Source: Adineta vaga
Taxonomy: Eukaryota; Rotifera
DNA length: 64,000 nucleotides
Direction of reading: 5' to 3'
Assembly: GCA_021613535.1 (NCBI GenBank)
Contig: CP075492.1
Location: forward strand, 8,556,001 to 8,620,000
The position numbers and the translations under genes were made by a program. This document shows positions 36,201 to 48,344 of this stretch, piece by piece (positions within the stretch are counted from its first letter, which is position 1; the number at the start of each line of letters is the position of its first letter). The notes under the pieces are model-generated. The model had not been told where the DNA came from. It made no database searches and saw nothing but the letters and a program-made list of their open reading frames with translations.

Positions 36201-38917
36201 TTTTCAAGAAAATCTATAAAAAAAATATCATGAAAAGTTTTTCTTTCAATTTAAAATTAGACATACTTTCACAATCATAGTAAACATTTCCAGCAAAATG
36301 TCGAATACCGAAACTGAAAATGTTATCAGTTTTTCTTGGAATGAAATTTTCATTTTTCGAATGATTGACATGAAGTTTATCGCATAAAGAACGATCCGTA
36401 CCTTTAGGAAAACGACTTTCTTCATCGATTAAGGCAATTATATTCATTGATTTGCTGGCAATTAAATCAAGTATACGTTGATTATCTTCGAAAGAAATAT
36501 GTTGCCAATTGATATTTTCATTGTCATATTCTTCTTGTTCCAATTTGAAGATATGATGAACAAAGAATTGTTGTAAATTTTCGTTGGCATAATTGATACA
36601 TAGCTGTTCAAAACTATTTCGCTGAAAATTCTCAAATCCAAAGATATCTAAGATTCCGAGACTATAAAAAAAATATAACGAATCTTAGCATCATCTTTCG
36701 ACATAAAATATTTATGATACGATTTTCAAATCATAAATTTCTGGATTTTAATAAAAATTCTTCGATTTCTTATCTTTATATGATTGTTAATGAAACTAAA
36801 TATTTTGCATTCTTAAACACTATGAACTCTTATCTAAATTAGTCTAATAAAGAATTTCTTTGTAAAATTCATATCTAAAACGTCATCTTCTCATATTATT
36901 TCGTAAATAAATATTCATATTTCTATCCATTATTAAGTGGTAGTGTGAAGAATGTATTGCAAATACTCGGCATCAATTTATTGACAAGTTCTATTCCTCC
37001 GATTTTTTTTTCAAGATTAATGTATTAGTATGGTTTCATCTTTCAAAAAATGTTGACTTTATACAATCGATTACCTTCTTCGATATGCTACACGATCTTT
37101 TGGTTTAAATATCGCCGAATTAATTTTGTCAACAATCCAAATAAACATCTTTCCATAGATTCCCTTCACGAATGCATCTCTAGAGAAGACAAATATTGTT
37201 TTCAATGATTAATATGATCTTCATTCATTACCGAACATCAAAAGCTTGTTCTTGAGTAAGAGGTGTAACTACTGCTTCTCCATGAGCAAATATTGTACGC
37301 TTTAATAAACCATCACAGAGACCATTTTCATCAATCTTAAAGAAAAATAAACATTCAATTCATAATCGGTTTGAGGTATCATTCTACTTTAAGTAATTTC
37401 GAAATAATTCGAAGAACATTAGTATTCGCTACAACACATGTATCCATATTTTGAGTTGTTGTTGCTAAAGAAGAAAACTTTTCGTCAAACTTTGATTGTC
37501 ATATTCCATAGATTTTACCTTGAAATCTTAAGTTTCCAAGATGTAAAACAGCTGATAGTAATCTTAGAATATCATTTAATTCTTCATCACTAAACATCAA
37601 CACTTTGCAAGCACTTTTTATTGACGCCCATTCTTTTGCATCATCTCTACTATCACAATAAATCGTTCCATCAAGCTAATTAAAGAAGAAATTTTCGATG
37701 AAAACATAATAAATAAATCTTTTTTTCGTAACAAACTTGATTAAGATAAATATAATCACTCGCAGCTGTTAAATCTAATTGTTGTTTTTCTTCTTTCGAC
37801 ATTCCAGCTAGCATACAGTAGAAAACATGATAGTTTCGTTCATCACGAGCCTTAAAAAGAAAAGATATTTCTATGATGTATAATTATAATCAGTAAAATT
37901 TGAATCAACAAACTTGAGATACAATACGAGATTTTTCTAATAAATATTGTTCTATTTTTGCTCCTTCAATTGCTCCTCGTTTATCAAAATGAATATCAAT
38001 ATATTTTCCAAAACGTGATGAATTATCATTTCGAACAGTTTTAGCATTGCCAAATGCTAAAACAGAAAATCTTCGATTTTAACTCTTTTTTTCTCTATCT
38101 TCAAATGAACCTTCAAGAATTGGATTTGCATCAAGAATTTGCTGTTCAATCCATGAATGTTGACCACTTGTTGCTGCCAAAAATTGTAAAATTAATTTTG
38201 TTGATTCAGTTTTACCACTTCCACTTTCACCACTGATTATAATACATTGATCATGTTGATATCGTTGCATACTCCAATATGCATTATCACCTGTAGCAAA
38301 TATATGAGGAGGTAATTCACCAATTTTTTTATTAGAATATCGTCGCATATATTCAATGTTATAGATATTTATGGATTTATATGGATTTACAGCAACTAAG
38401 ATGGATCCAGTAAATGTCTAAAAAAAAGAATGATAGTGCACAGATGAAACTTTCGATCTTCATTCGAAAATAAGACATGATTACATAGATTTTATCATTT
38501 TTGTATCGAATATGAAGATTGTGTAGTATTGCAGATTCTTTCAGATCGCCTAGGGATATCATATCATCTACACCATCAATAGAACTTTTATGCATTGGCC
38601 GAAATTTGGTTTGGATAGGGAATTGAAGTTCCTAAATGAAAGGATGGTAAAATACCATATCAGAGAGTAGAAATGAGAATAGATATACTTTTCCATTGTC
38701 ATCAATTAAAAGAATTTGTCCGGCTTGCGTACCGACCACACGAGCACCAATTTCGACATTGAACTCATTGCCAGTACGCTGATCGACCCAGACATGATCA
38801 CCCTAAAGACAGAAAAGAAAACGAAACATTTTTTTTCTCTCTTAAACTTCGAAAAAAACGAATAAATTCAGCATAATCAACCTGTAGAAAGTAATGATTA
38901 ATTGTTAGCGATGGCAT
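30229..38917 (-). CDS. Unconventional myosin VIIa
   Basis: About 30 exons spanning 8.7 kb and about 2,000 residues. The order is complete. Motor domain (38917 to about 35660): [14 protein letters not shown]-loop [11 protein letters not shown], switch [11 protein letters not shown], switch [10 protein letters not shown], actin-binding [11 protein letters not shown] motifs (about 35170-35560). Short charged helix (about 34950-35170, [24 protein letters not shown]). First MyTH4 (about 33700-34660), first FERM (about 32630-33610), SH3 (about 32450-32625, [17 protein letters not shown]), second MyTH4 (about 31740-32230) and second FERM, ending [11 protein letters not shown] and ASSLQQ. This is the MYO7A/crinkled plan: an actin motor of stereocilia, microvilli and mechanosensory structures. 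A motor intron at about 36663-37072 is long (about 410 bases). A possible non-coding first exon ends at a donor near 39677, and the acceptor (AG at 38932-38933) lies 14 bases before the ATG. Confidence 0.95.
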
Positions 38918-38933
38918 AGCTTTAATTCAATCT

Positions 38934-40872
38934 ACATTTAATTGTTTTTGTCTTTTTATTTGAAATAATTAAGCGCATGCGTATGCACTGATTGAAATCA
39001 TTTGTCTTGTCCTCTATACACACATTTAATGAACATCATTCAAGTACGATTATACTGGATATGTATATTCATCTGTTGACATTCTCTCTCGTTTTATACA
39101 TATTTTAATAATTGCTCATGAGTAATTGACAAATGCATAGATTCGTACATAACAAAATTAGTAAATGTAATATAATTGATGTCTCTTTTAACTAGTTATC
39201 ATCAAGTATATATTAGTAGGCAATTTTCTCTTCCTCTCTGTTTTTAGAGACATTTCAATCTAACCACTGATTGTCTATATGTGTGTGAATAAACCTCGAT
39301 CAACAATGAGTACTGATAGACATGGAGAAGAATTAAGAAATTTAGAGAATAAGTACACGTCAATAAACGAACATCGATTTTGTCGACAACGACACATAGT
39401 TTACTAAGAGATCAATTTTTGTGATAGACAATTACAAGCGTGATGTAACATAGAACTATGAATGAAAGAGAGAATCATTTATGAATCAAGGATAAAACAC
39501 GTATAGCGGCATTTTCGATAGAAAATAGTCATTCGATCGAAATTACATGGACAGCAATTTAACGAAATAATAAAATACCCGAGAATATTGCATGATGTGA
39601 CTATATATCGATGATTAAAGTAAACTGAATAGGAATTACTCATATAAAATTTGAAGAATATAAATGATTCAACTTACTTTTGCAACGCTCACCATTCAGT
39701 ATGAACCTGAAAGAAGATCATAAACGAATATACATTATATTCTGACATAATGAAAAGCACAAACTTTTTATACAAAAAAGATTTGAAAGACAGATTCGTT
39801 AAATATAATAGCAGCAAACACACATACACAATCAGAGATTATGCATCACATTTTCTTCGTCTTTTTTTCCTTCTTTTCAGGTGAGTATATACTTGTATGC
39901 CCGCCCGGTAAAGGTAGTCGACTGCAGAGAATGGTTCTCTTCTTCTTCTTCTACTTCGTCTTCTTCTTCTTCTTTTCTCCTTGCCTTTGCTTTATAACAT
40001 TTTTTTTATTTGAACAAAATCTTCCCTCCTGTCGTGCACGCGTATGTGTATGTGTATGCAGTGTGTGTGTGTGTTCGTTTTGCGTTCTTTGTCTCGCCTT
40101 TGTAATGACTGACCAAATGCAATCGTTTGTAAAGAGTCGCCTTTCTGCTGTCTCCTTCTACTCGTATTTTTCTTTTTATTCTTATTCTGATATTGAGCTG
40201 AAGTAAAACGAAAGAAGAAGAAGATGAAGAACGAACTGTTCTTTCTTTTTTTCTCCTTCTTAGTCAGACAAATAGTGCAGACAGTGTCTCAGTCACGAAC
40301 ATATTTCAACATCAGACCTGTCAACTATAGTATGTGCCACAGAATTTGTCCTGATGTCTGTAAAGAAAATGTTTACGAATATGTCCAAATGAAGATATAA
40401 CAGGAAAAGAAAAATGCGACAATCACTTTACAGTCTAAATTGACACATCAACATTAGATCAATAATCAATGTCGACCTTCTTTCTTAAACTAACGATACT
40501 CAATTTACGTTCTTTTTACGAACGTGTTAAAAGAAGACAGCTGAAGTATACTATACTATCAACAAAAAGAAAATAAAGGCACTATCTCGATTGAAACATA
40601 AGAATAGTGGAAAAAGATTTCTAAAGTAAAACTTTAATGATTCATATATACAAGAAAATAGAGAATGATATGAATAGTAAATATGGAAGATATTGATTTG
40701 TTTCAATGTAAAACAAGTTTGCTGACATATGATTTTCAGAACTTGAAAAGAAAACAGATGTCGTTAAATATGTACTTTTCATTGGTTTAGCAAAATTCTT
40801 TTTAAAAACCAACAGAATGAGAGAAGCTCTTTTTCCTCTGTATTTCTCAATTCTCATTTCATTTCGTTGTAG
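38934..40872. other. Divergent intergenic region between MYO7A and UBE3D
   Basis: About 1.9 kb without a recognisable gene. It includes a donor-like site at 39676-39677 (minus) that may end a MYO7A leader exon, a TTC-rich polypyrimidine repeat at about 39932-39978, and a GT-rich patch at about 40043-40075. The open frame at 39841-40206 is built from these repeats. Confidence 0.5.
39932..39978. repeat. TTC-rich simple repeat
   Basis: An interrupted CTTCTTCTTCTTC tract on the plus strand. Confidence 0.8.
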
Positions 40873-40905
40873 TTTTATTTTGAAATAAATTAATTATCAC
40901 TAAAA

Positions 40906-42714
40906 ATGATTCAAATTCATATTGACATGCTTCAAAATCTTCAACAAGCAATATTTGTCTTCAATATTCCAACTACAGCGTATGTTGATTTTCATTTGAA
41001 AAGTTTTCAAAACTACACGAAAGATCTCATATCTAAATGTAATATCTCTGAATGAAGAATAGAAATTTTATTCAAATGAAATCATTCATATATGAATGAT
41101 TTATGACGAAATCATGTATACGGTGTGAAGTGTTTTGTTGTTCGATATTCACTTCAAAAATGGATGATAAAATATACAAATCATATATATCGTGTCATCA
41201 TAGACTTGTCACATGTCATTGATATATTCTTAAGTGCGGAAAGAAAAACAGTGTCCGATTAACAATCTAGATAGATAATTATTCAATAATTTTATTTCTT
41301 TATTATTATTGAAATCTTTCTTTGAGATATGCATTCATTGCATAGTGTATGTTTCTTGATTTATCTGACTATTGAAAAATAAAAAAAATAGATTACATCA
41401 TCACGATTCGATATTTTATCGCGATTAAATCTGTTCACTTTCATTTAAAACAGTACCATATTAACAATGAATAAACATTCGATTATACTTAATGTATTTT
41501 TGATTTCTATAGCGAATGTAGTATTCAAACTGATCAAGTTATTATTGATAATAAATCTCAGCACGAACAAACAGTTATTCATTTTAATGGTTTAATAATC
41601 GATGTAAACAAAACTACTGAAACTACACCACCTGAAATGATTACAAATACAACTAATGAAGGACAGATTCGCCGAACATTCAAGTAATAAATTCATATCA
41701 GTTTGAAAACGAATTTTCTTTTCTTTTTCATCTCTTCAGATTTCCATTTCTTCGATTACCAACTATCATGAACAACATTCAGCATGATTTGATTAATGTT
41801 CAATGTGTTAAATGTCAAGCATTATTAAAAATCATTTCACATAAGTATGATTAATTTTGTTTTGAAGAAAAATTCTTCATCTGAATTTGATTATATATAC
41901 TAGTCAAACTTTCAAGATTGTGCAACAACAAAGTGCCAATGCAGATGAGATCAATGAAGTCATTTATTGTCATCGATTTTGTGAATCTCATCAACATGAA
42001 CATAAACATGCAGATACACAACAATTACATGTTCCTCTTGATCTTCATTCTGAACCAACTGTACTAGAGACAGTCGAAAGTTTCATCATTGCAAAAGAAT
42101 ATATATCTGTGGATTTAATTAATAACGAACTTGTTCAATGTCATCGTTGTTCTTCACAACTTGGCTCATTCGGTATGTTAAGTTTATTATTTATCTTGAA
42201 TTCAGATCAATAATCGAAAATGGAGAAAAACTTCCTTTCTACAATAAACAATAAGATAATTTAAAATTGTTGTCATTTCTATTTAGATATTCAAAAGAAT
42301 CTCATCTCATTCGATAAATATGCATTATTACCATTTTCGAACGATTACATATCGTCATGTTTTCGTCATCAAGAACCAGGTCGATATATAGTCAAAGTAC
42401 CAAAAGTCAATGATTCAGTATTTCTTGTATGGATATTACCCAATCAAATAATTTCTGCTAATGTATCAGTCAAATCAATCAATTCATCTACTCAACTTGA
42501 TTTTCAACGAAAACGAAAAATTCTCTTCAGTCATATTACATCAGCAGATGATAAAACATTTGTTGATTGGAAAAGAGATTTTTCAGTAACAACTCTTTTG
42601 ATTAATCGATTGTGTCTTAATCATTTATCAACAACATTCAAACAAGAACTAGAAAAATTTCCTAATATTTTCAATCCTAAAGAAACATTTCAATCATTGA
42701 CTATTTCTATTTAA
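40906..42714 (+). CDS. UBE3D orthologue (E2-binding HECT-like ubiquitin ligase E3D)
   Basis: Five exons: about 40906-40979, 41512-41684, 41741-41843, 41904-42172 and 42286-42714. Two Cys-X2-Cys pairs sit where UBE3D has them: INVQCVKCQALLKII with its downstream FKIVQQQSANADEI, and ELVQCHRCSSQLGSF. The C-terminal third holds the conserved core: an FLVWILPNQIISANV strand pair, WKRDFSVTTLLI, and the final ETFQSLTISI, which aligns with the human ending SFQVAFLKI. A HEHKHA-like His-rich insertion lies between the Cys pairs. UBE3D binds the E2 UBE2C and affects cyclin B and CPSF73 stability. The first intron is about 530 bases and in phase. An acceptor-like TTCGTTGTAG ends at 40872, 33 bases before the ATG. 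Confidence 0.85.
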
Positions 42715-42955
42715 TATATTTTTGTACTACTTGAGTAAAAATGCATACAATACAAGAAACACATGTCCAAGGACTCTCTTTCTCTTAAGAATCATGTTTT
42801 TGAACTATAGTACTAGATTCGAATTCACCATTCTCGATTACCATTCGATCAAGTTCTGTGGGAATTATTTCTAAGCATTTTTGTTTTTCCTAATCTCATT
42901 CTCGATGATGTACTAGCTTGAATCTATTCCTTTTATTTCTGTTCGATATGTAAAT

Positions 42956-43850
42956 TTGCTAAAATTACATTTGCAACAGTTCTCTCTTTCTTATCTAACG
43001 TATAAAGACGTTCACTGTCGTCACATAACAAAGCAAATAAATGATAATATTCATATTACATCTATTTCTGCTACGAATAATCGGGAGACAATATATTCTG
43101 TATTGGTATGTTTCTATGCTAAAATTAACATTATATTTAACTAGGTTATTGTGAATCTTAACAATTCAATTGTCGATGCATTAGTACGAATACCAATATG
43201 CAATTCAAGAGATCGACCTTGACAATAAGTTTTACTTACGACACTTAATGCATAGACACAGATTGCTCGTGAACATAATATACAATGTTGGGTCGCCTAT
43301 GGACCACCTGTGGGTCATATGCAACGTGGTAGTTTATTACCTTATGATGGAGATACAGACCTATTAATGTAAGCACATGATACAAATTTCTCATCCATCA
43401 ATGAATTAAAAGTTCATCCAGAATGGTTTTATGTTGAATATGCAAACCGTTCATATTATCGAAAACATTGACTCAATATTTCAGTCTAGTGTCTTGCAAA
43501 ACCTGAAAATATAGTGACTAGATTATATGGAAAACGATCTGTAACAGAAACAAGTAAAAAATGTATTAATCATATTTGGTTTTTAGCATTGAATTTTCAA
43601 TATCATATCTAATATGATAATAGAAAGGTTATAACCAACTTTTATAAATTAAATTCTTTTTCCCTTTCTTTTTTTATTATTAATATCATTTGGATATTCA
43701 ATTAGTTCCTCATGTTCTTCTTAAAATATAATATTGTAATAAGAGAGAATTTTATCATTTGGGTGTCGAGATAGATTCACATCCTTCAGTGTGTCTCGAT
43801 CATTTATCACTCAACAGTATCGAAACATGAGCTAAGGATATTTCCAAATG
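42956..43850 (+). pseudogene. Broken LicD/fukutin-like nucleotidyltransferase-domain gene
   Basis: A conserved block is readable: IAREHNIQCWVAYGPPVGH then MQRGSLLPYDGDTDLLM, matching the LicD/FKRP core (Ala-x-x-His, Trp-x-x-Tyr-Gly, Arg-x-Gly, Pro-x-Asp-x-Asp-x-Asp). It is interrupted by in-frame stops just before the block (AATGCATAG at about 43247) and just after (ATGTAAGC at about 43370). Further stops lie in the following VHPEWFYVEYANRSYYRKH and KPENIVTRLYGKRS segments. An upstream exon (42956-43104) joins by a good GT-AG intron to VIVNLNNSIVDALVR. Later remnants (GVEIDSHPSVCLDHLSLNS) continue to about 43850. Exon structure is still visible, so inactivation is fairly recent. Functional relatives transfer phosphocholine or ribitol phosphate to glycans. 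Confidence 0.7.
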
Positions 43851-44177
43851 TTTTTAATAAAAACTAGTTTTGTCGTTGTGATACTTGTATTTAAATAAAA
43901 ATATAACGAAGGAGAAGAATAAATTCACTGTATGTTTTAGATGTGTGTTTATGTGTATGTATCGAGCGAAAAAGTCAGACAGCATGTTGTCTTCAACGAC
44001 TAATCCTTTGTTTGTAATAAGCAGTAGTAATAGTAAGGAACGAAAAAATGTTAATAAGATCAAATAGCAATTAGCTGACGAGCGAAACAATGAACTGAAG
44101 AAAGAAGAAAAGAGTTGTACCTCACTTATTCACTCGTCAATAAAGTGACGAGAACGAATGTTTTAAGACACATAACT

Positions 44178-46753
44178 ATGGAATCCAACGATTACATCAC
44201 AAAAGATTGTACTACTATCTATCGTTTCCAATTTGCAAGTATCGCTTTTCTATGTAGTCTTTATCTTCCATATACATTTCATTCCAATATATGGTCACTT
44301 TATACACAATCATTTACTCCAGTTAACTGTTCAGTGATCAATACACCGTTGATATCTGGGTCAACGTTACAAACGCAAACAAAATCTTTACTATCGGTTT
44401 TAATAAAAAACTTCAATCAATCAGAATGTTGTCCATGTCATGAAATTCTTAATGGTAATATCAAAGATAAACGTTTATTCAATCTGTGTCAAGAATGGGT
44501 AGCAAATGTAAAGGAATTGAAATCACGGAAAGCGACTATTACCGATGAAGTAAGTCTAAATGTGTCCTTAGTCGAATAAAAAGAAAACTTTATTTCATTT
44601 TCAGTGGCATATGACATGTGGTCAAGAAAGTCGTCGAAATCTCATGACAGGTTCGATTTCATTTTTAATTGCAGAAATCATTGGTGTCATAATAATTGGT
44701 ATATTGGCTGATCATTATGGAAGGAAACTAATGTTGCTGATGTGTCTTTATATTCCGGTGGTATGTAATCACTCAAAAAAGCTCTCTGATCTCTCATATT
44801 CTTATTCTTTTTCCAAGCTGTTTGGTTCGTTAGCTGCATTTACAACTACTTATTCTCTATTTATTATTCTTCGTTGGCCTGTCGGGTTTTTAAATAAGGT
44901 ACATTTATGTAGAAATCTATTTGATTGCTCAATATTTTGCGAATTCTAGGGTCTTCTCTTACTTGTTTATATAATGGTTATTGAATCATGTGAATACAAA
45001 CATCGAGCACAAATTGGTTGTCTTCTTCTTGCTTCTATACCTGTATTTGGCATTATCATAGGTGTTACTTATTTTTTTCTATTAGACTGGCGTCATATGC
45101 AACTACTTGGTATCTTTCTTCAATAATTGTTTATTTTACTAGTACTTATTCTTCTAATCTAGGAACATTGATCACTACATTGACTCTTTGTTATCCATGG
45201 TATAGAACTAATTGTTCTTGTAATTTATTTATTTTTATCTGTACAAAGTTTAGGTTAATACCAGAATCTCGTCGTTGGTATGTGAATAGTCATCGTGTTT
45301 CACGTGTGAATAAACTTCTCCAATTATGTTCGAACAAACAACCATCAACATTAGGCTTGAATAAAGTTGGTTCATCAGCACCATCAACAACGATGGGTTA
45401 TGATAAACCAATCCTATCACAGGATGCTTTTCGTGTTCAAAAAGGTTCTATTACATGTTTATTTCTTGATCAACAAATTCGTACAATCATTGGTTGTTTA
45501 TCTATACTATGGTTTGATCCGTTTACTTCTATTATCCATTGTGAAGATAATCTTTGTTTGAATTTAAGGTTTCTCTCATCGTTCTGTTACCGTTGTACAT
45601 TTTTTCCAACAATCTTTCCACACCCAACAATGAATTATGTTTTAATGAATGCAATAGAATTTCTTTCATTTATCATTGCCTTTCTCGTTGCTTACAAGTA
45701 CGTTGATAATACATGGAAAAAGAATAATAATAATAATAATAAAACTACGTCAATTATTTTCTAGAATTGGTCGTCGAGCACCAGTAGCTGTACTTATTTT
45801 AATAAGTGGTTTATCATCAGTTTCATTAGCAATTACATTACTTGGAACAGGTTTAATGAAAGAAACAGATTCAAGTTTTCCTATATACCTATATTTATTT
45901 CATAGGACATATATGGCTGGAAATAACGTTTTCACTCGTAGCTCGTGGATGTCTTCGAATTTGTTATTGTCTTTTAGTTTTATTTACTTCTGAACTATAT
46001 CCAACATCAGTTCGGTAAAATCTATTTTCTACATGTCTGAAGTTATCATATGAATGAACGTAACATTCTTTTTATACAGAGCAACTGGTTTGGCATTTGG
46101 ATTATCTGCTGAAATTATAGCACGAATTTTAGTTGAACTACTTCTCTATGTAAGTGAAAAAATCAGAAATTTCATCAGAAATTTCTTTCTGTTTATAGTT
46201 TGCTATAGATCGAATATTACTTTTATTTATTTCTGGTGGCATGTTATGTCTTAGTTGCTGTTTAATATTTCCTTTACCGGAAACAATACTATATGATTTA
46301 CCTGATTCACTTACGGATCTTCAATCAATGAGACGTTCTGTAGTTAATGAAAATAATGGTGAGATGGCACCACCTAGTTCACATTATCATATGATCGATG
46401 CTAATACATTGGCATTTCCACGTCTCTCACAATCTAATACAACACATTCTAATGCGAATGACTTATCTTCGTTAACTCCAACAACATTACTTAGATCACA
46501 ACGACAAGAAAGGAATGCAATAGATAACAGTATCACTATTCATTCTCAATCGGAAATCATACAAATAAATTCAGATGGATCACCATTAAATGCTTTATCT
46601 AATCCATGTTATTTTGCTACGTTGAATAATACAACAAGTCAATATGATTTCGAACAACAAATCGATAATCGTTTGATGTTTAGTATTCAAGGTTTACAAA
46701 ATAATAATAACAATAATAATAGTGTAGAAGAAAGAGAAGATACAAGATTTTAA
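44178..46753 (+). CDS. SLC22-like organic ion transporter (major facilitator superfamily)
   Basis: About nine exons give a 12-helix MFS protein. The N-terminus (MESNDYITKDCTTIYRFQF, TM1) is followed by a large extracellular loop with cysteines (ECCPCHEIL, LCQEWV), as in organic cation/anion transporters. Then come WHMTCGQESRRNLMTGS, the signature ADHYGRKLMLL, WRHMQLLG, PESRRWYV, the TM8 region YKIGRRAPVAVLI, and the SLC22 hallmark SELYPTSVRATGLAFG, with TM12 in ISGGMLCLSCCLIFPLPET. The long tail is Ser/Asn-rich and disordered. It likely moves organic cations, carnitine-like zwitterions or organic anions across the plasma membrane. The intron at about 45699-45764 contains an (AAT)n run, and the one at about 45851-45905 restores the LYP frame. 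An in-frame ATG at 44115 would add 21 residues; I prefer 44178 because the shorter start fits the family. Confidence 0.87.
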
Positions 46754-48344
46754 ATGTAGATGCATGTGTTCATTAGTTGAAAATGTTTTTATTGTATCAT
46801 TGAATTTTGTTTTGTATTTATTAGTAAAATATAAAAAGTTATCTAATTCTATGTGCATACAATTTTTTTTGAAGTCTTTGAAAAGTTCGCAAAGGTGAAT
46901 GAATATATATGTAGTTAAAATATTGACCTGTGATATCTGAAATAATTCCACCCAAGTACGATCGACCAATTGTCCGTTGATATAGCATCAGTTCGTTAGG
47001 ATATACAAATAAAATTCGATACTAACAAGTACATCATGCGAAGAAATTATCTTTAAACTAGGTTAGGACGGAATATGCGCGCATCAATCAGATATTTTCT
47101 CATTGTATACTTTTTCATTCATTGGTCATAAGCACGAAAAACATTGACCTATATCTATGTTTTAACTTCCGTCAGTAGATCATCTTAAAATCAGAACATT
47201 CTTCTTTTCTCTTTTCTAGCTGAATTACCTATGAACAAAATATTAACAGATCGAATATATTCTATGTATGTCCAATATCTAGATCTATCGATATTTAGTA
47301 TAACATCAAGAAGTTCAAATTCTTTTTCTCTCTCTCTTTCTCTCTCTCGATAGAACAAATAAATACTACAGTCATTTCTCATTCGATTGTTATGATACAC
47401 ATCTAAGTAACAACAGATCGAAATGAATGAAGTATACGTGAATTGATACGTCTTATTCGTAAGTAGTTCTCGGAAAAGTTGATTAGTACCTGTAAACAAT
47501 ATGTAAATATTTGGCTCTTGTAAATCACCTCTGCTTTCGAGTTCATTCGTACTATCAAATATAAACTCGAACTCACGGGTGGATATACAGCCAGATTAAC
47601 GACATTTTTTCATAGTAATTTTCAATTCTCAATGCGATATGTATAGTTGTTTAAAATCATTGCTGAGTGCATGAATCAATAGTTCATTTAATATTTTGAG
47701 AATTCAAGTTTCTTGCGGCAGAAGTTGACGTGAATATCAAACTATATACATATTTACAACACTGTAAAATCAATGTCATTTCGTAGATCTGTTTATTTGC
47801 ATAAAAATTCTTTATACGTGGAGTTTTTCTACGATAGGAATAATCCTCAGTGGAAATCGATATATACAATGATATCAGTATGACATGTCAGGACGACTTT
47901 TGTATACTACAATACTGTTTGGAAATAGACTTGTTCTGTAAGCTTCAACGTACAATATGATAATTGTAAAGAAAATATATGTATGAAAAAAAATCATATA
48001 GACCTAAATGAACTTGCAAATCAATGATGATTATGTGCCATGAGTTAGTTGATGCGTACTTCTACTAAAAATAAAACAGTGCTTTGCTTTTTAAAACAAA
48101 AGAAGATAACGAACAAAGTAAAATTCGTTTTCACACTGAATATATGGCAAAGAAAACCAAAATAAGGTTTATTATGATTTGTTTTTCTGACAACAATTTC
48201 GCATTATTTAATGCATGTGAGATCAGTATATATGAAAACGATTACATATGTATAAGAAAGGAAAAAAAACAACTCTTATAATTTTCATTCAAATGCAAAG
48301 AAAAAAAGAAGAAACAAATAACTAATTCATATGTATATATATTT
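46754..48344. other. Convergent intergenic region, no gene recognised
   Basis: 3' flanks of the SLC22-like gene and the receptor. It contains a CT-rich microsatellite at about 47325-47350. Nothing else supported. Confidence 0.5.

Noticed and set aside
39841-40206. 121-codon open frame with Phe- and Cys-rich text
   Set aside because: It is made from TTC and GT simple repeats; no splice structure or domain.
45018-45764. Frame breaks suggesting that the SLC22-like gene is dead
   Set aside because: Each apparent break is resolved by a short intron with good ends, and the SELYPTSVR hallmark reads through.
45676-45765. Poly-Asn insertion in the SLC22-like carrier
   Set aside because: It falls within a GT-AG intron that, when removed, restores the conserved YKIGRRAP segment.
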